Made by a program: the position numbers and the translations under genes. Source: an uncultured Ruminococcus sp. (GTDB lineage Bacteria > Bacillota > Clostridia > Oscillospirales > Acutalibacteraceae). Taken from it: 35,886 bases of DNA. The notes under the pieces were generated by a model that had not been told where the DNA came from, made no database searches, and saw nothing but the letters and a program-made list of their open reading frames with translations. Shown piece after piece: positions 5,980-13,393 of the stretch. The stretch is taken from positions 1 through 35,886 of the forward strand of contig CADBWP010000008.1 in the NCBI GenBank assembly GCA_902798365.1, given 5' to 3'. Each line of letters begins with the position of its first letter. Within the stretch, counting starts at the first letter, position 1.

Positions 5980-8289
5980 ATGAAAAAAATGAATAATGAT
6001 TTTGATTTTATAAAGGATAAGTTTGACCAAAGCGGAGTGAATGCTCCCGAACAAATAAACGAACAGCTTGTAATGGATAGAATAGCTTATGTTCAGCCGC
6101 TTGCCGAGGTCAAAAAGCCGCACACAATCCGCAACGCAGGCATAGCCGCAGCAGCGATAGCCGTCGTTACCGCCGCAGGCGTAGCTGTTTCGGGAGTTAT
6201 TTCAAACGTCGGCAAACCCTCGCCTGCCGTTATCGGCGGCACGGCGTTCAAAACTCCGCTTGTGCGCTTTTCCGACTATAAGCAGCTGGAGGAATCGCTT
6301 GACAAGGCGGCAAAGTTCAGCAAGTTCTATTCCGGTTCGTACTACTACAACGGTATATACACCACAGACGCTATAGCGGAGGAATATGCCGCCGACTCAT
6401 ATTCCACGGGAACCTCGGGCAGCTCCGCAGGCGGAACAACGGGCGGAAACTCCCTAAATAATTCCGACAGCGGCTTGGGCGCTTCTCCGGGTGCGGGTTC
6501 TTATCACAACTCAACCTATGAACAGGTGGTGGGAGTTTCGGAGGCTGATACCGTAAAAACCGACGGCAGGTTCATTTACGCGCTTTCCTCCGATAAAAAC
6601 ACCATATATGTTTATTCGGCAGATAAGGAAAACTCAAAAATAGTCGCCCAAACGGGTACCGATGATAAATTCATTTCGACATGTGATTTCTTCATCCGCG
6701 ATAACAAGCTTATTGTTCTTTCAAACAAAACGGTAGATCCAAAGGAATACACGGCTACCTCAGACAGCGCGGAGGATAGCGACGGCGATGCAGTTTATAA
6801 GCCATACACTCAGGTGACTGAGATAGCGGAATACGACACCTCAAACGCGGGCAGCGGCGAGCTTAAGCTTATCGACAGCTTTATGCAGGCAGGCAGCTAT
6901 TGTTCCTCTCGCATGATCGACGGCATGCTGTACGTTGTTTCAAATTCGCTCCCAACCGGCTCAAAGTATGTTCCGTTCACATGCAACGGAGCTTCCGGTG
7001 ACGAGGCTGTTTTAAGCAGGATCCCTGCCGACTGCCTCTATTCCGTTGAAAACCCGACGGATTCAAATATTTTGGTCGTGAGCAGCATTGATACCGACAA
7101 ATCCGCTCAGGCAACCATAACCAAGGCGATCCTCGGCTCTGCGGACACCATATACTGCAACCGTGATAATCTGTATGTCACCGCCTTGGATTATTCGGAC
7201 GAATACTACAACACGATAATAGACTACGAAACGCGGTACGATTCTCAAACGGATGAAGCGCTTGACGGGATAGAGAGCTTTTGGTCGGAAAGCTCCTCGG
7301 CGACGGGCTTTTTTGAAAACGATGAAGATGAAGATGAAGAGGAAAACCCGAAGGACAAGCTTTTTTACGATGATATTTATTCGTCGTTCAGCGCTCCCGA
7401 AAAAACTCAGATCATAAAAATCAGCCTTTCCGACGAAATAGAGTTTATCGCTTCAAATTCCGTGGAAGGAATAATCAACAACCAATATTCCCTCGACGAG
7501 TATCAGGGCAAGCTCCGCGTGGCGACGACCTCCGAGAACTTTCTGACTTGGGAGGACACTAACAACTTTTTCGTGCTCGACGAAAGCCTCAACCAAATCG
7601 GCGAGATAAAGGGCTTTGCCACCGGCGAGAGCATAAAGGCTGTGCGCTACATCGACGAAACAGCCTATGTCATCACCTATGAGCAAACCGATCCGCTGTT
7701 TGTAATCGACGTTTCAAATCCCTCGGCGCCCGCCATCACGGGAGAGGTGAAGATCAGCGGCTTTTCTACCATGCTTGTGCCCATAGACAGCAACACGCTG
7801 CTGGGCGTAGGCTATCACACTACCGACGGAGACGATCTGATAGGTATGGAGATTCAGGACGGACTTAAGATCGTGACCTTTGATGTCTCCGACAAGGCAA
7901 ATCCCAAGGTGATAGATACCAAGGTGTTTGAAAACTACAGCTCTCAGGTTCAGTATAATCCAAAGGCTCTGCTTGTCAATTTTGAGCGCGGCGACTTCGC
8001 CGTTCCCATGAACTATTGGAGGATGGATTACAGCGCAGCGTATGACGCCGAGGCGGAGGAGTATGACCGCATTGATCCGGAGGTCAGAAACGGAGTGCTC
8101 AACTTCCGCATTGACGACGGAAAAATCAACGTGATCGACAACTACACCTCCGACAGATTCACGGGCGAGTACGACACCATCGACCGCTGTGTGTATGTGG
8201 ATGACTACATTTACATGCTCGGTACGGTGGAAAACGGAAAAACCTACGGCGAATCAACACCTCAAATAGATTGTGTTCAATACAAGTGA
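5980..8289 (+). CDS. Membrane-anchored beta-propeller protein, candidate anti-sigma partner
   Basis: A 769-residue protein with a cytoplasmic N-terminus of about 50 residues (FIKDKFDQSGVNAPEQINEQ), one transmembrane helix near residues 50-72 (AGIAAAAIAVVTAAGVAVSG), a Gly/Ser-rich linker near residues 145-175, and a large outer domain. The outer part has repeated blade-like segments (VKTDGRFIYALS, GMLYVVSN, ETAYVITYEQTDPLFVIDVSNPSAP, LLGVGYHTTDGDD). This matches the secreted C-terminal beta-propeller family of Clostridia and archaea (Beta_propel, COG4880). An acidic patch (DEDEDEEE) near residue 450 may bind cations. Start ATG 5980 has GGAG 8 bases upstream; the GTG at 5971 overlaps the sigma stop. 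Family membership is good; the anti-sigma role is inferred from its place directly after the ECF gene and its topology. Confidence 0.82.
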   Translation: MKKMNNDFDFIKDKFDQSGVNAPEQINEQLVMDRIAYVQPLAEVKKPHTIRNAGIAAAAIAVVTAAGVAVSGVISNVGKPSPAVIGGTAFKTPLVRFSDYKQLEESLDKAAKFSKFYSGSYYYNGIYTTDAIAEEYAADSYSTGTSGSSAGGTTGGNSLNNSDSGLGASPGAGSYHNSTYEQVVGVSEADTVKTDGRFIYALSSDKNTIYVYSADKENSKIVAQTGTDDKFISTCDFFIRDNKLIVLSNKTVDPKEYTATSDSAEDSDGDAVYKPYTQVTEIAEYDTSNAGSGELKLIDSFMQAGSYCSSRMIDGMLYVVSNSLPTGSKYVPFTCNGASGDEAVLSRIPADCLYSVENPTDSNILVVSSIDTDKSAQATITKAILGSADTIYCNRDNLYVTALDYSDEYYNTIIDYETRYDSQTDEALDGIESFWSESSSATGFFENDEDEDEEENPKDKLFYDDIYSSFSAPEKTQIIKISLSDEIEFIASNSVEGIINNQYSLDEYQGKLRVATTSENFLTWEDTNNFFVLDESLNQIGEIKGFATGESIKAVRYIDETAYVITYEQTDPLFVIDVSNPSAPAITGEVKISGFSTMLVPIDSNTLLGVGYHTTDGDDLIGMEIQDGLKIVTFDVSDKANPKVIDTKVFENYSSQVQYNPKALLVNFERGDFAVPMNYWRMDYSAAYDAEAEEYDRIDPEVRNGVLNFRIDDGKINVIDNYTSDRFTGEYDTIDRCVYVDDYIYMLGTVENGKTYGESTPQIDCVQYK

Positions 8290-8296
8290 CCTAAAC

Positions 8297-8335
8297 AAAA
8301 AGTGCGCGACAGCGATCTCCTCCGCTGTCGCGCAC
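8297..8335 (-). terminator. Strong terminator between convergent genes
   Basis: A perfect 13-base stem (8302-8314 with 8323-8335) with an 8-base loop. On the minus strand it is followed by TTTTTGTTT, so it best serves the minus-strand Cys-rich gene. It may also slow the plus-strand transcript of the beta-propeller gene, but no T-run follows on that side. Confidence 0.88.
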
Positions 8336-8356
8336 CGTTATCATTGTAAAATAAAA

Positions 8357-8563
8357 TCAAAGCTTAAAATCCTCTGCCGTATAGCTGCCCGCAAGAGTGA
8401 CCGAGCGAGGTTCTCTTAAAAGCGGGTCATAGCAAAACGAGCGGCACTTGCCTTCCTTTATCGTTTTGTTCTTTTTGCAGGCTATAATTCCGTTCTCATA
8501 AGCCGAATTGTCGCAGTAGCTGCAATCGGGCGCAATATTTTTTCCGAAAAGCTTGTATTTCAT
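8357..8563 (-). CDS. Small cysteine-rich conserved-type protein, function unknown
   Basis: A 68-residue soluble protein with five cysteines, four of them in two pairs: CSYC near residue 14, CKKN near 29, and a KCRSFC motif near 39, followed by YDPLLREP. The spacing (C-x2-C ... C ... C-x3-C) suggests a small zinc or Fe-S site. It has a good ribosome site on the minus strand (GAGGTGG) and its own promoter and terminator, so it is very likely real. I do not recognise a named family. No function can be assigned. Confidence 0.8.
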   Translation of the reverse strand: MKYKLFGKNIAPDCSYCDNSAYENGIIACKKNKTIKEGKCRSFCYDPLLREPRSVTLAGSYTAEDFKL

Positions 8564-8581
8564 AAAACCACCTCGTATAAT
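8553..8581 (+). promoter_or_regulatory. Probable sigma-A promoter of pgeF
   Basis: TTGTAT at 8553-8558 and TATAAT at 8576-8581 with a 17-base spacer. It overlaps the start of the divergent Cys-rich gene, so transcripts from the two strands would compete. Confidence 0.6.
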
Positions 8582-8584
8582 ATG

Positions 8585-8613
8585 ATTATATCACGCCGCA
8601 AAAAAACTTGCAA
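8585..8613 (-). promoter_or_regulatory. Sigma-A promoter of the Cys-rich gene
   Basis: Read on the minus strand, TTGCAA (8613-8608) and TATAAT (8590-8585) are 17 bases apart. The leader to the start codon at 8563 is about 15-20 bases and contains GAGGTGG. Confidence 0.75.
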
Positions 8614-8631
8614 GCATATTCGGAGGTAAAC

Positions 8632-9462
8632 ATGAAATTTCAGTCCAAAACAATGACGCTCAACAACCAAGGCGCCGTGCCGTATCTCACATATAATTCG
8701 TTATCGGAAATAAAATTCATCAACCACGCTTTCTCAACCCGCCTCGGGGGAGTGTCGGGCGGTGAGTTTACCTCGATGAACACGGGCTTCAACCGCGGCG
8801 ACGATCCCGACCGTGTGACCGAAAACTACAAAAGGCTTTGTCAAAGCGCGGGCTTTGAGTTTGAAAGCCTCGTTGCCTCCGCGCAGGATCACAACACCTT
8901 TGTGCGCCCCGTGACACGTGCCGACAGAGGCACGGGCATTTACAGACCGCGCGACATGCAAAGCGTTGACGCTCTAATAACAAATGAAACGGGCGTTACC
9001 CTCGTGACCTATTACGCCGACTGCACGCCGCTGTTTTTTGTCGATACAAAAAACAGGGCTATAGGGCTTGCCCACGCCGGCTGGCGCGGTACGGTGGGAA
9101 GGATAGGGGAGAAGGTCGTGCAGAAAATGACCGCCCTCTACGGCACCGACCCTGCCGATATGGTTGCAGCAATAGGTCCTGCCATCTCTGTCTGCTGCTA
9201 TGAGGTGGATAAGCCCTGCGCCGATCATTTTTACGCCCTTGAAGGTCTCAACAGCGGCAGGTTCGTTTTTCCAAAGGAAAACGGAAAATACATGGTCGAT
9301 CTGATTGAAGCCAACCGTCAGATTTTGTCGGCGGCAGGCGTTCCCGACGAAAGCATCACGCTCTCCGACCTCTGCACCAACTGCAACAGCGATCTGCTTT
9401 GGAGCCACCGCGCCACAAACGGCAAAAGAGGAAATATGAGCGCGTTTTTATGCCTGTGCTGA
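8632..9462 (+). CDS. pgeF: Peptidoglycan editing factor PgeF / YfiH-family purine nucleoside-active enzyme
   Basis: The YfiH (laccase-like, DUF152) family has been linked to purine nucleoside cleavage and to removal of wrong residues from peptidoglycan precursors. The 276-residue protein shows the expected order: FSTRLGGVS, the QDHNTFV strand where homologues have a metal-binding His, DALITNETGVTL, YYADCTPLFF with the metal-binding Cys, and GLAHAGWRGTVGRIGEKVV with the second His. The C-terminus has DLCTNCNSDLLWSHRATNGK, in place of the usual Tyr/Ser-containing closing motif. The ATG at 8632 follows CGGAGG. The last 15 bases overlap the convergent rluA-type gene. The physiological substrate is not settled by sequence. 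Confidence 0.93.
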   Translation: MKFQSKTMTLNNQGAVPYLTYNSLSEIKFINHAFSTRLGGVSGGEFTSMNTGFNRGDDPDRVTENYKRLCQSAGFEFESLVASAQDHNTFVRPVTRADRGTGIYRPRDMQSVDALITNETGVTLVTYYADCTPLFFVDTKNRAIGLAHAGWRGTVGRIGEKVVQKMTALYGTDPADMVAAIGPAISVCCYEVDKPCADHFYALEGLNSGRFVFPKENGKYMVDLIEANRQILSAAGVPDESITLSDLCTNCNSDLLWSHRATNGKRGNMSAFLCLC

Positions 9463-10407
9463 GTCGGCAAACCATATGTTGCTTTTATCCGCCTCAAATT
9501 CCCTGCCTTTAAGGTAGTTCAGTATGCCGGCGTCGGTTGAAAAATCGAATATGAGCTTGTAGCTGTATAGCGCCTGATAGGGAAATCCGACGGGCGCTTT
9601 TTTGCTTTTTCCGTATTTGGTGTCGCCTGCCAGCGGATGACCAATATAAGCCATGTGCGCCCTTATTTGGTGAGTTCTGCCGGTAAGAAGCTCCACCTCG
9701 GCAAGGCTGAAGCCTTTGCCTGACGAGAGTATTCTGTACTTTGTTTTTATCTCCTTTGCGCCGTCAACGGGCTTTTTCAGCACCGTGACCTTGTTTTTGC
9801 TTTCGTTTTTTATAAGCCAACCCTCAAGAAGAGCCTCTTTTTCCTTGGGAACGCCGCAAATCAGGCAAAGGTACAGCTTCTTTATTTCTCTGTTTTTAAT
9901 TTTGGCGTTCAGTATCCGCAGGCTCTCGGCGTTTTTTGCCGCTATAACAATGCCGCCCGTGTTGCGGTCAATGCGGTTAACCGGGGCAGGGGCAAAAGCG
10001 TGCTCCTCCTCCGGGTCATACTCGCCCTTGTCGTACAGATAGTGCTGCACGCGTGACACAAGCGAATCAAAGTGATAAGTCTTGTCGGGATGAACCAGAA
10101 GCCCGGGCTTTTTATCTATCAGAAGCAGGTTTTCGTCCTCATACACTATGTCAAGCTTTTTGGGCGCCTTCATAAACTCATAGCTCTTTTGCTCCGCTGC
10201 CTCAAAAAACTCGTCCTTTATATAAAAGGTAAGCACGTCGCCTTCCTTAAGAAAGACCGAAATATCGCATTTTTTGCCGTTCAGCTTAATGCACTTTTTG
10301 CGGATATACATATACATCATCGGCTTGGGCATGGTTTTGAACCGTTTTTGCAAAAACTTGTCCAGCCGCTGGTTTGCATCGTTCTTCTTTATTTCAAGAG
10401 TCCTCAT
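9448..10407 (-). CDS. RluA-family pseudouridine synthase (RluC/RluD-like)
   Basis: A 319-residue enzyme that isomerises uridine to pseudouridine in RNA, most likely 23S rRNA. The N-terminal S4 RNA-binding domain (about 1-75) includes NQRLDKFLQKRF, IRKKCIKLNGKK and FLKEGDVLTFYI. The catalytic domain follows, with the active-site segment PVNRIDRNTGGIVIAAKN (Asp in R-I-D-R). The usual HRLDR-T-SG appears here as NRIDR-NTGG. GRTHQIRAHMAYIGHPLAGD is the second family hallmark. The ATG at 10407 is preferred over a TTG one codon upstream. Specific target positions cannot be assigned. Confidence 0.93.
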   Translation of the reverse strand: MRTLEIKKNDANQRLDKFLQKRFKTMPKPMMYMYIRKKCIKLNGKKCDISVFLKEGDVLTFYIKDEFFEAAEQKSYEFMKAPKKLDIVYEDENLLLIDKKPGLLVHPDKTYHFDSLVSRVQHYLYDKGEYDPEEEHAFAPAPVNRIDRNTGGIVIAAKNAESLRILNAKIKNREIKKLYLCLICGVPKEKEALLEGWLIKNESKNKVTVLKKPVDGAKEIKTKYRILSSGKGFSLAEVELLTGRTHQIRAHMAYIGHPLAGDTKYGKSKKAPVGFPYQALYSYKLIFDFSTDAGILNYLKGREFEADKSNIWFADSAQA

Positions 10408-10512
10408 CAAATCACAACCTGTCGCTTGATAAGCCTACTATAAACCATCTTTTAAAAAAATTCAAGCACACAAATCAAAAAACCGTATATCATGGTAGAG
10501 GGTGATGACAAG

Positions 10513-10656
10513 GTGAGGTGTCACAAACAAAAGGTCAGGTCGGCGGTCTGCTTCGGACTGGGTCTGCTGACAGCCACGGTTTTGCCCCCAAAGTGGGTGC
10601 TGGTAATAGCCGCCGCGGCTTTGATTGCGGTCGGCATATTTTGCAAAAGGAGGTAG
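10513..10656 (+). CDS. Small one- or two-helix membrane protein upstream of spoVM
   Basis: An open frame of 47 codons starts with GTG at 10513 behind GAGGGTGAT. An ATG seven codons upstream (10492) has no ribosome site. The product is basic at both ends (HKQKVR ... CKRR) with a hydrophobic core, FGLGLLTATV then PPKWVLVIAAAALIAVGIF. The double proline followed by a basic residue and a second hydrophobic segment suggests a hairpin membrane insertion. Its terminal codons contain AAAGGAGG, which serves as the ribosome site for spoVM six bases on, so the two are translated from one message. I do not have a named family. The link to sporulation is by position only. Confidence 0.65.
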   Translation: MRCHKQKVRSAVCFGLGLLTATVLPPKWVLVIAAAALIAVGIFCKRR

Positions 10657-10661
10657 GTTTT

Positions 10662-10751
10662 GTGAAGGTGGTACTTATAGATAACCCGAAATTTGTTTCG
10701 GGCGTTCTCAGAAAGCTGTTCGGAATAAAAAAGCTGAGACAAACGCTCTGA
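10662..10751 (+). CDS. spoVM: Stage V sporulation protein M, SpoVM
   Basis: A 29-residue product starting at GTG 10662, six bases after the stop of the small membrane ORF and preceded by AAAGGAGG. Its sequence follows the SpoVM pattern MKxxxIxxPKFxxGxxRxxxG: the Pro-Lys-Phe kink at residues 9-11, Gly14, Arg17, Gly21 and the basic end. In B. subtilis this amphipathic helix recognises the convex outer forespore membrane and anchors SpoIVA there, founding the coat. The tail is slightly longer than the 26-residue Bacillus protein (extra RQTL). spoIVA is about 4 kb downstream, which supports the call. Expression in the mother cell under sigma-E is expected from the family; I see no convincing sigma-E promoter here. 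Confidence 0.88.
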   Translation: MKVVLIDNPKFVSGVLRKLFGIKKLRQTL

Positions 10752-10785
10752 TGTCATTGTTAATTTAACCAATTTTACACCGCTT

Positions 10786-10827
10786 GAGATGTGCATTGTG
10801 ACAAAAACTTTGTACATCTCATTTTTT
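10786..10827 (+). terminator. Terminator of the spoVM transcript
   Basis: GAGATGTGCA at 10786-10795 pairs with TGTACATCTC at 10811-10820 (10 pairs, one G-U), followed by ATTTTTT. Confidence 0.85.
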
Positions 10828-10828
10828 G

Positions 10829-10857
10829 TTGAGTTTTTTGTAATTTCAAGATATAAT
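10829..10857 (+). promoter_or_regulatory. Sigma-A promoter of the dockerin protein gene
   Basis: TTGAGT at 10829-10834 and TATAAT at 10852-10857 with 17 bases between. It starts immediately after the spoVM terminator. The leader is about 50 bases and ends in TAGGAGG. Confidence 0.82.
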
Positions 10858-10914
10858 AAGATTGGTAATTTATTATTGCTCAACGTGCAGTAAATTTAGG
10901 AGGTTTAATTAACA

Positions 10915-13266
10915 ATGAAAAACAAGAAAATGCTTATAAGTTTAATGCTTGTTTTCGCATTGCTTATGACCATGGTTTCCGCGGGCTTCACCGCCTCGGC
11001 AACATCGGAGACCCTTGCAAGCTATTATGCCACCAACCCCGACGGCAAGGTCGGCGTAAACAAAACCATCACCGTTGACGGCAGCATCTCGGACTGGGAC
11101 AGCACCATGCTTATCGCTCAGGGCGCAGCCAACGACGACCCCCGCGTATATCGTCCCGACTCGATGTACGAAAAGCCCATTGACCTTTACGCCCTTTACG
11201 GCGCGTACGACGACACCAACCTTTATCTCATGTGGGAAATGACCAACGTTCAGGACATGGTCGCTCCCAACGACAACTATCCGCTCACCCAGGGCATTCT
11301 CTATCAGACCGAGAACGTCCCCTTCTTCCTCGTGATTGATACCGGCAAGACCGACGACGCTATAGGCAATAACGGACAGACCACGACAGGCGGCACTATC
11401 TGGAATTCGGGCATCACCTTCCAAAACAGCTTTAACCGCCTGCTGGCATTCTCAACCAACGGCTCCAACGGTCCCTTCATCTACGGCGGAGACGCTTCGG
11501 GTCTTAACGATACCGAGATCTTCAGCTATGCCAACACAGGCATCACCCTCAAGTGGGGTACCGGCATCAACAGCACAAGCGTTTGGGGCATTGACAAGGC
11601 ATACGGCACCTACAACAACCGTGTGCCCGGCGACATGTGCGACGAGACAGCCGATTGGGTTGACTTTATCGCCAAGGGTCACGCTACCTCTACCATGGAC
11701 TTCCACTATGAGATGTCCGTTCCGCTTGCGAAACTCGGCATCACCAAGAGCGACATCACCTCCAACGGCATAGGCGCTCTGCTTGTTTCCACCTACGGCA
11801 AATCCGGTATGGACTGCCTGCCCTATGACCTTTCCATGAACGACAACGCCGACAAGGAAGATACCGGTTCTCAGCCGAAGAACAGCCTTGAAAAGAACGA
11901 CGAGGACTTCATCACCTGCGATTATGCAAGAATAGGCAAGGACGGCGGCAGCACACCCGTTACTCCCGGCGGAGATACCACTCAGCCCGCAACTCAGCCT
12001 GCTACACATCCCGCAACTCAGCCTGCCACGCAGCCCGCAACCCAGCCCGCAACTCAGCCGCCTGCTTCAAACAAGCTCACGGTCAACGCGACTTCCAATA
12101 TCCTTTCTTCAAAGACTCTGTCCGACCTCAGCGTGGGCGACACGGTTACCGTCAAGTATGACCTCGCCTCTGCAATGGACGTTGTAAACGGACATTGGAA
12201 GCTTACATACGACACCGCAAAGCTCAGACTTAAAACCGCGGCAAACGCTTTGGCTCCCGTGACCGGCGGAACGACAAATATCAGAAACAACATCGCATAC
12301 GGCAACTTCTCAAATGCCTCGGAACTTTATGATTTCAGCGCAGGGGAGACCCTTGTTCAGGCAGAGTTTGAGGTTATCGCCACAGGCGCCGCAAATGTCA
12401 ACCTCGAGGTTGAAGAGCTTGCGGTAGGCTACATCTCCAACGGCGTGCTGCAATATGCTCTCGCGGTTGAGGACAGCACCGTTAAGAATATCTCCGGCGT
12501 TCCCGGTTTCTCGGGCTCAAGCATCAGCGGCAGCTCAAACGTAACTACCGGCGGAACGGTTGTTGACGAGTCCATCAACATTCACGCGACCTCCAACTTC
12601 TTCCAGGGCGCTTCCGCTACCCTCGGAGCCGACACGGACATCGTAAACGTTTCCTTTAAGCTCACCGCAAACATGAGCGTTCTCGATTCGCAATGGGTGC
12701 TCAGCTACGACACCTCAAAGCTCGCTCTTGCAACAGACCAGCTCTCCTCGCTTTGCCCCATGGCTTCAAGCCCCACCGTTGTTGTAGGCAGCACAGGCAA
12801 GGTTGCAGGTAACTTTATAGAGCTCAGCCTTATCAGTTTCAGAACAGAAGGCGACTTTGTGACCGTTCCGTTCAGAGTTATCGGTTCGGGTGATGCTACC
12901 GTAAACCTCAATGTTAAGTACCTCTCGGTTGCCTACAAGCAGGGCAAAGAGGCAAAGGAAAAGGATCTTGTTTCCGACAGCGTTATCCAGAACTTAACCA
13001 CCATCCCCGGTTACACAAGCCTTACCTATTCAACCAGAACAGTCATTGAGGGTACCGCATCCGATTATGTGCTCGGCGATGTTACGGGCGACGGCAAGGT
13101 AACCATTGATGACGCTACAGAGGTTCAGCGCTATACAGCCGAGATCATCGACTTTACTCCCATTCAGCTTCTTGCAGGCGACGCCAACAAGGACGGCAAG
13201 GTTGATATCAAGGACGCTACCGAGATCCAGAGACATATCGCAGAGTATATCGTGCTCACAAAATAA
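10915..13266 (+). CDS. Secreted multidomain protein: CBM9-like domain, TQPA linker, two cohesin-like modules, dockerin
   Basis: A 783-residue secreted protein. Residues 1-30 are a signal peptide (KKMLISLMLVFALLM, cut near SASA). Residues about 35-340 resemble a CBM9/DOMON-like beta-sandwich (TVDGSISDWDSTM, LYGAYDDTNLYLMWEMTN). Residues 356-383 are seven T-Q/H-P-A/P units. Residues about 385-530 and 553-695 are two related modules, each with ATSN, a W-x-L-(S/T)-YDT-(A/S)-K strand, and a closing V-N-L-x-V strand, like cohesin folds. Residues about 717-783 form a type I dockerin: two Ca-binding repeats, GDVTGDGKVTIDDATEVQRY and GDANKDGKVDIKDATEIQRH. It thus could bind others and be bound itself, as in cellulosome or amylosome adaptors. 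No glycosidase motif is seen. It has its own promoter and terminator; the cohesin call is less sure than the dockerin. Confidence 0.8.
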   Translation: MKNKKMLISLMLVFALLMTMVSAGFTASATSETLASYYATNPDGKVGVNKTITVDGSISDWDSTMLIAQGAANDDPRVYRPDSMYEKPIDLYALYGAYDDTNLYLMWEMTNVQDMVAPNDNYPLTQGILYQTENVPFFLVIDTGKTDDAIGNNGQTTTGGTIWNSGITFQNSFNRLLAFSTNGSNGPFIYGGDASGLNDTEIFSYANTGITLKWGTGINSTSVWGIDKAYGTYNNRVPGDMCDETADWVDFIAKGHATSTMDFHYEMSVPLAKLGITKSDITSNGIGALLVSTYGKSGMDCLPYDLSMNDNADKEDTGSQPKNSLEKNDEDFITCDYARIGKDGGSTPVTPGGDTTQPATQPATHPATQPATQPATQPATQPPASNKLTVNATSNILSSKTLSDLSVGDTVTVKYDLASAMDVVNGHWKLTYDTAKLRLKTAANALAPVTGGTTNIRNNIAYGNFSNASELYDFSAGETLVQAEFEVIATGAANVNLEVEELAVGYISNGVLQYALAVEDSTVKNISGVPGFSGSSISGSSNVTTGGTVVDESINIHATSNFFQGASATLGADTDIVNVSFKLTANMSVLDSQWVLSYDTSKLALATDQLSSLCPMASSPTVVVGSTGKVAGNFIELSLISFRTEGDFVTVPFRVIGSGDATVNLNVKYLSVAYKQGKEAKEKDLVSDSVIQNLTTIPGYTSLTYSTRTVIEGTASDYVLGDVTGDGKVTIDDATEVQRYTAEIIDFTPIQLLAGDANKDGKVDIKDATEIQRHIAEYIVLTK
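11980..12063 (+). repeat. Tandem 12-base coding repeat (seven TQPA-type units)
   Basis: Seven imperfect 12-base units, ACTCAGCCCGCA and close variants, encode the Thr-Gln-Pro-Ala linker of the dockerin protein. One unit has His in place of Gln and the last ends in Pro. Such repeats commonly vary in number between strains. Confidence 0.95.
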
Positions 13267-13286
13267 TAAATAATGATTATGCTTTT

Positions 13287-13317
13287 CGGCTGACCCGATC
13301 GGGTCAGCCGATTTTTT
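13287..13317 (+). terminator. Terminator of the dockerin protein gene
   Basis: CGGCTGACCC and GGGTCAGCCG form a perfect 10-base stem around GATC, followed by ATTTTTT. Confidence 0.95.
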
Positions 13318-13332
13318 AGCGTGTCGCGTGTG

Positions 13333-13363
13333 TTATATTATTCTCTTCCTTTTAATATACATT
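13333..13363 (+). promoter_or_regulatory. Possible sigma-E-type promoter of the sipL-spoIVA pair
   Basis: TTATATT at 13333-13339 and TATACATT at 13356-13363 resemble the mother-cell sigma-E elements (-35 with ATATT, -10 CATACAnT), with a spacer of 16, slightly longer than usual. No good sigma-A promoter is seen between the terminator at 13317 and the gene. Tentative. Confidence 0.35.
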
Positions 13364-13393
13364 AGTGTAAGAACCATAAAAGGAGAGATGAAT

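Noticed and set aside
10521..10883. 120-codon frame on the minus strand over spoVM
   Set aside because: It has no ribosome site, crosses the spoVM terminator and the next promoter, and conflicts with two better-supported plus-strand genes.
11980..12063. Tandem 12-base repeat as a possible CRISPR-like array
   Set aside because: The units are contiguous, in frame and encode a Thr-Gln-Pro-Ala linker; there are no spacers and no cas genes.
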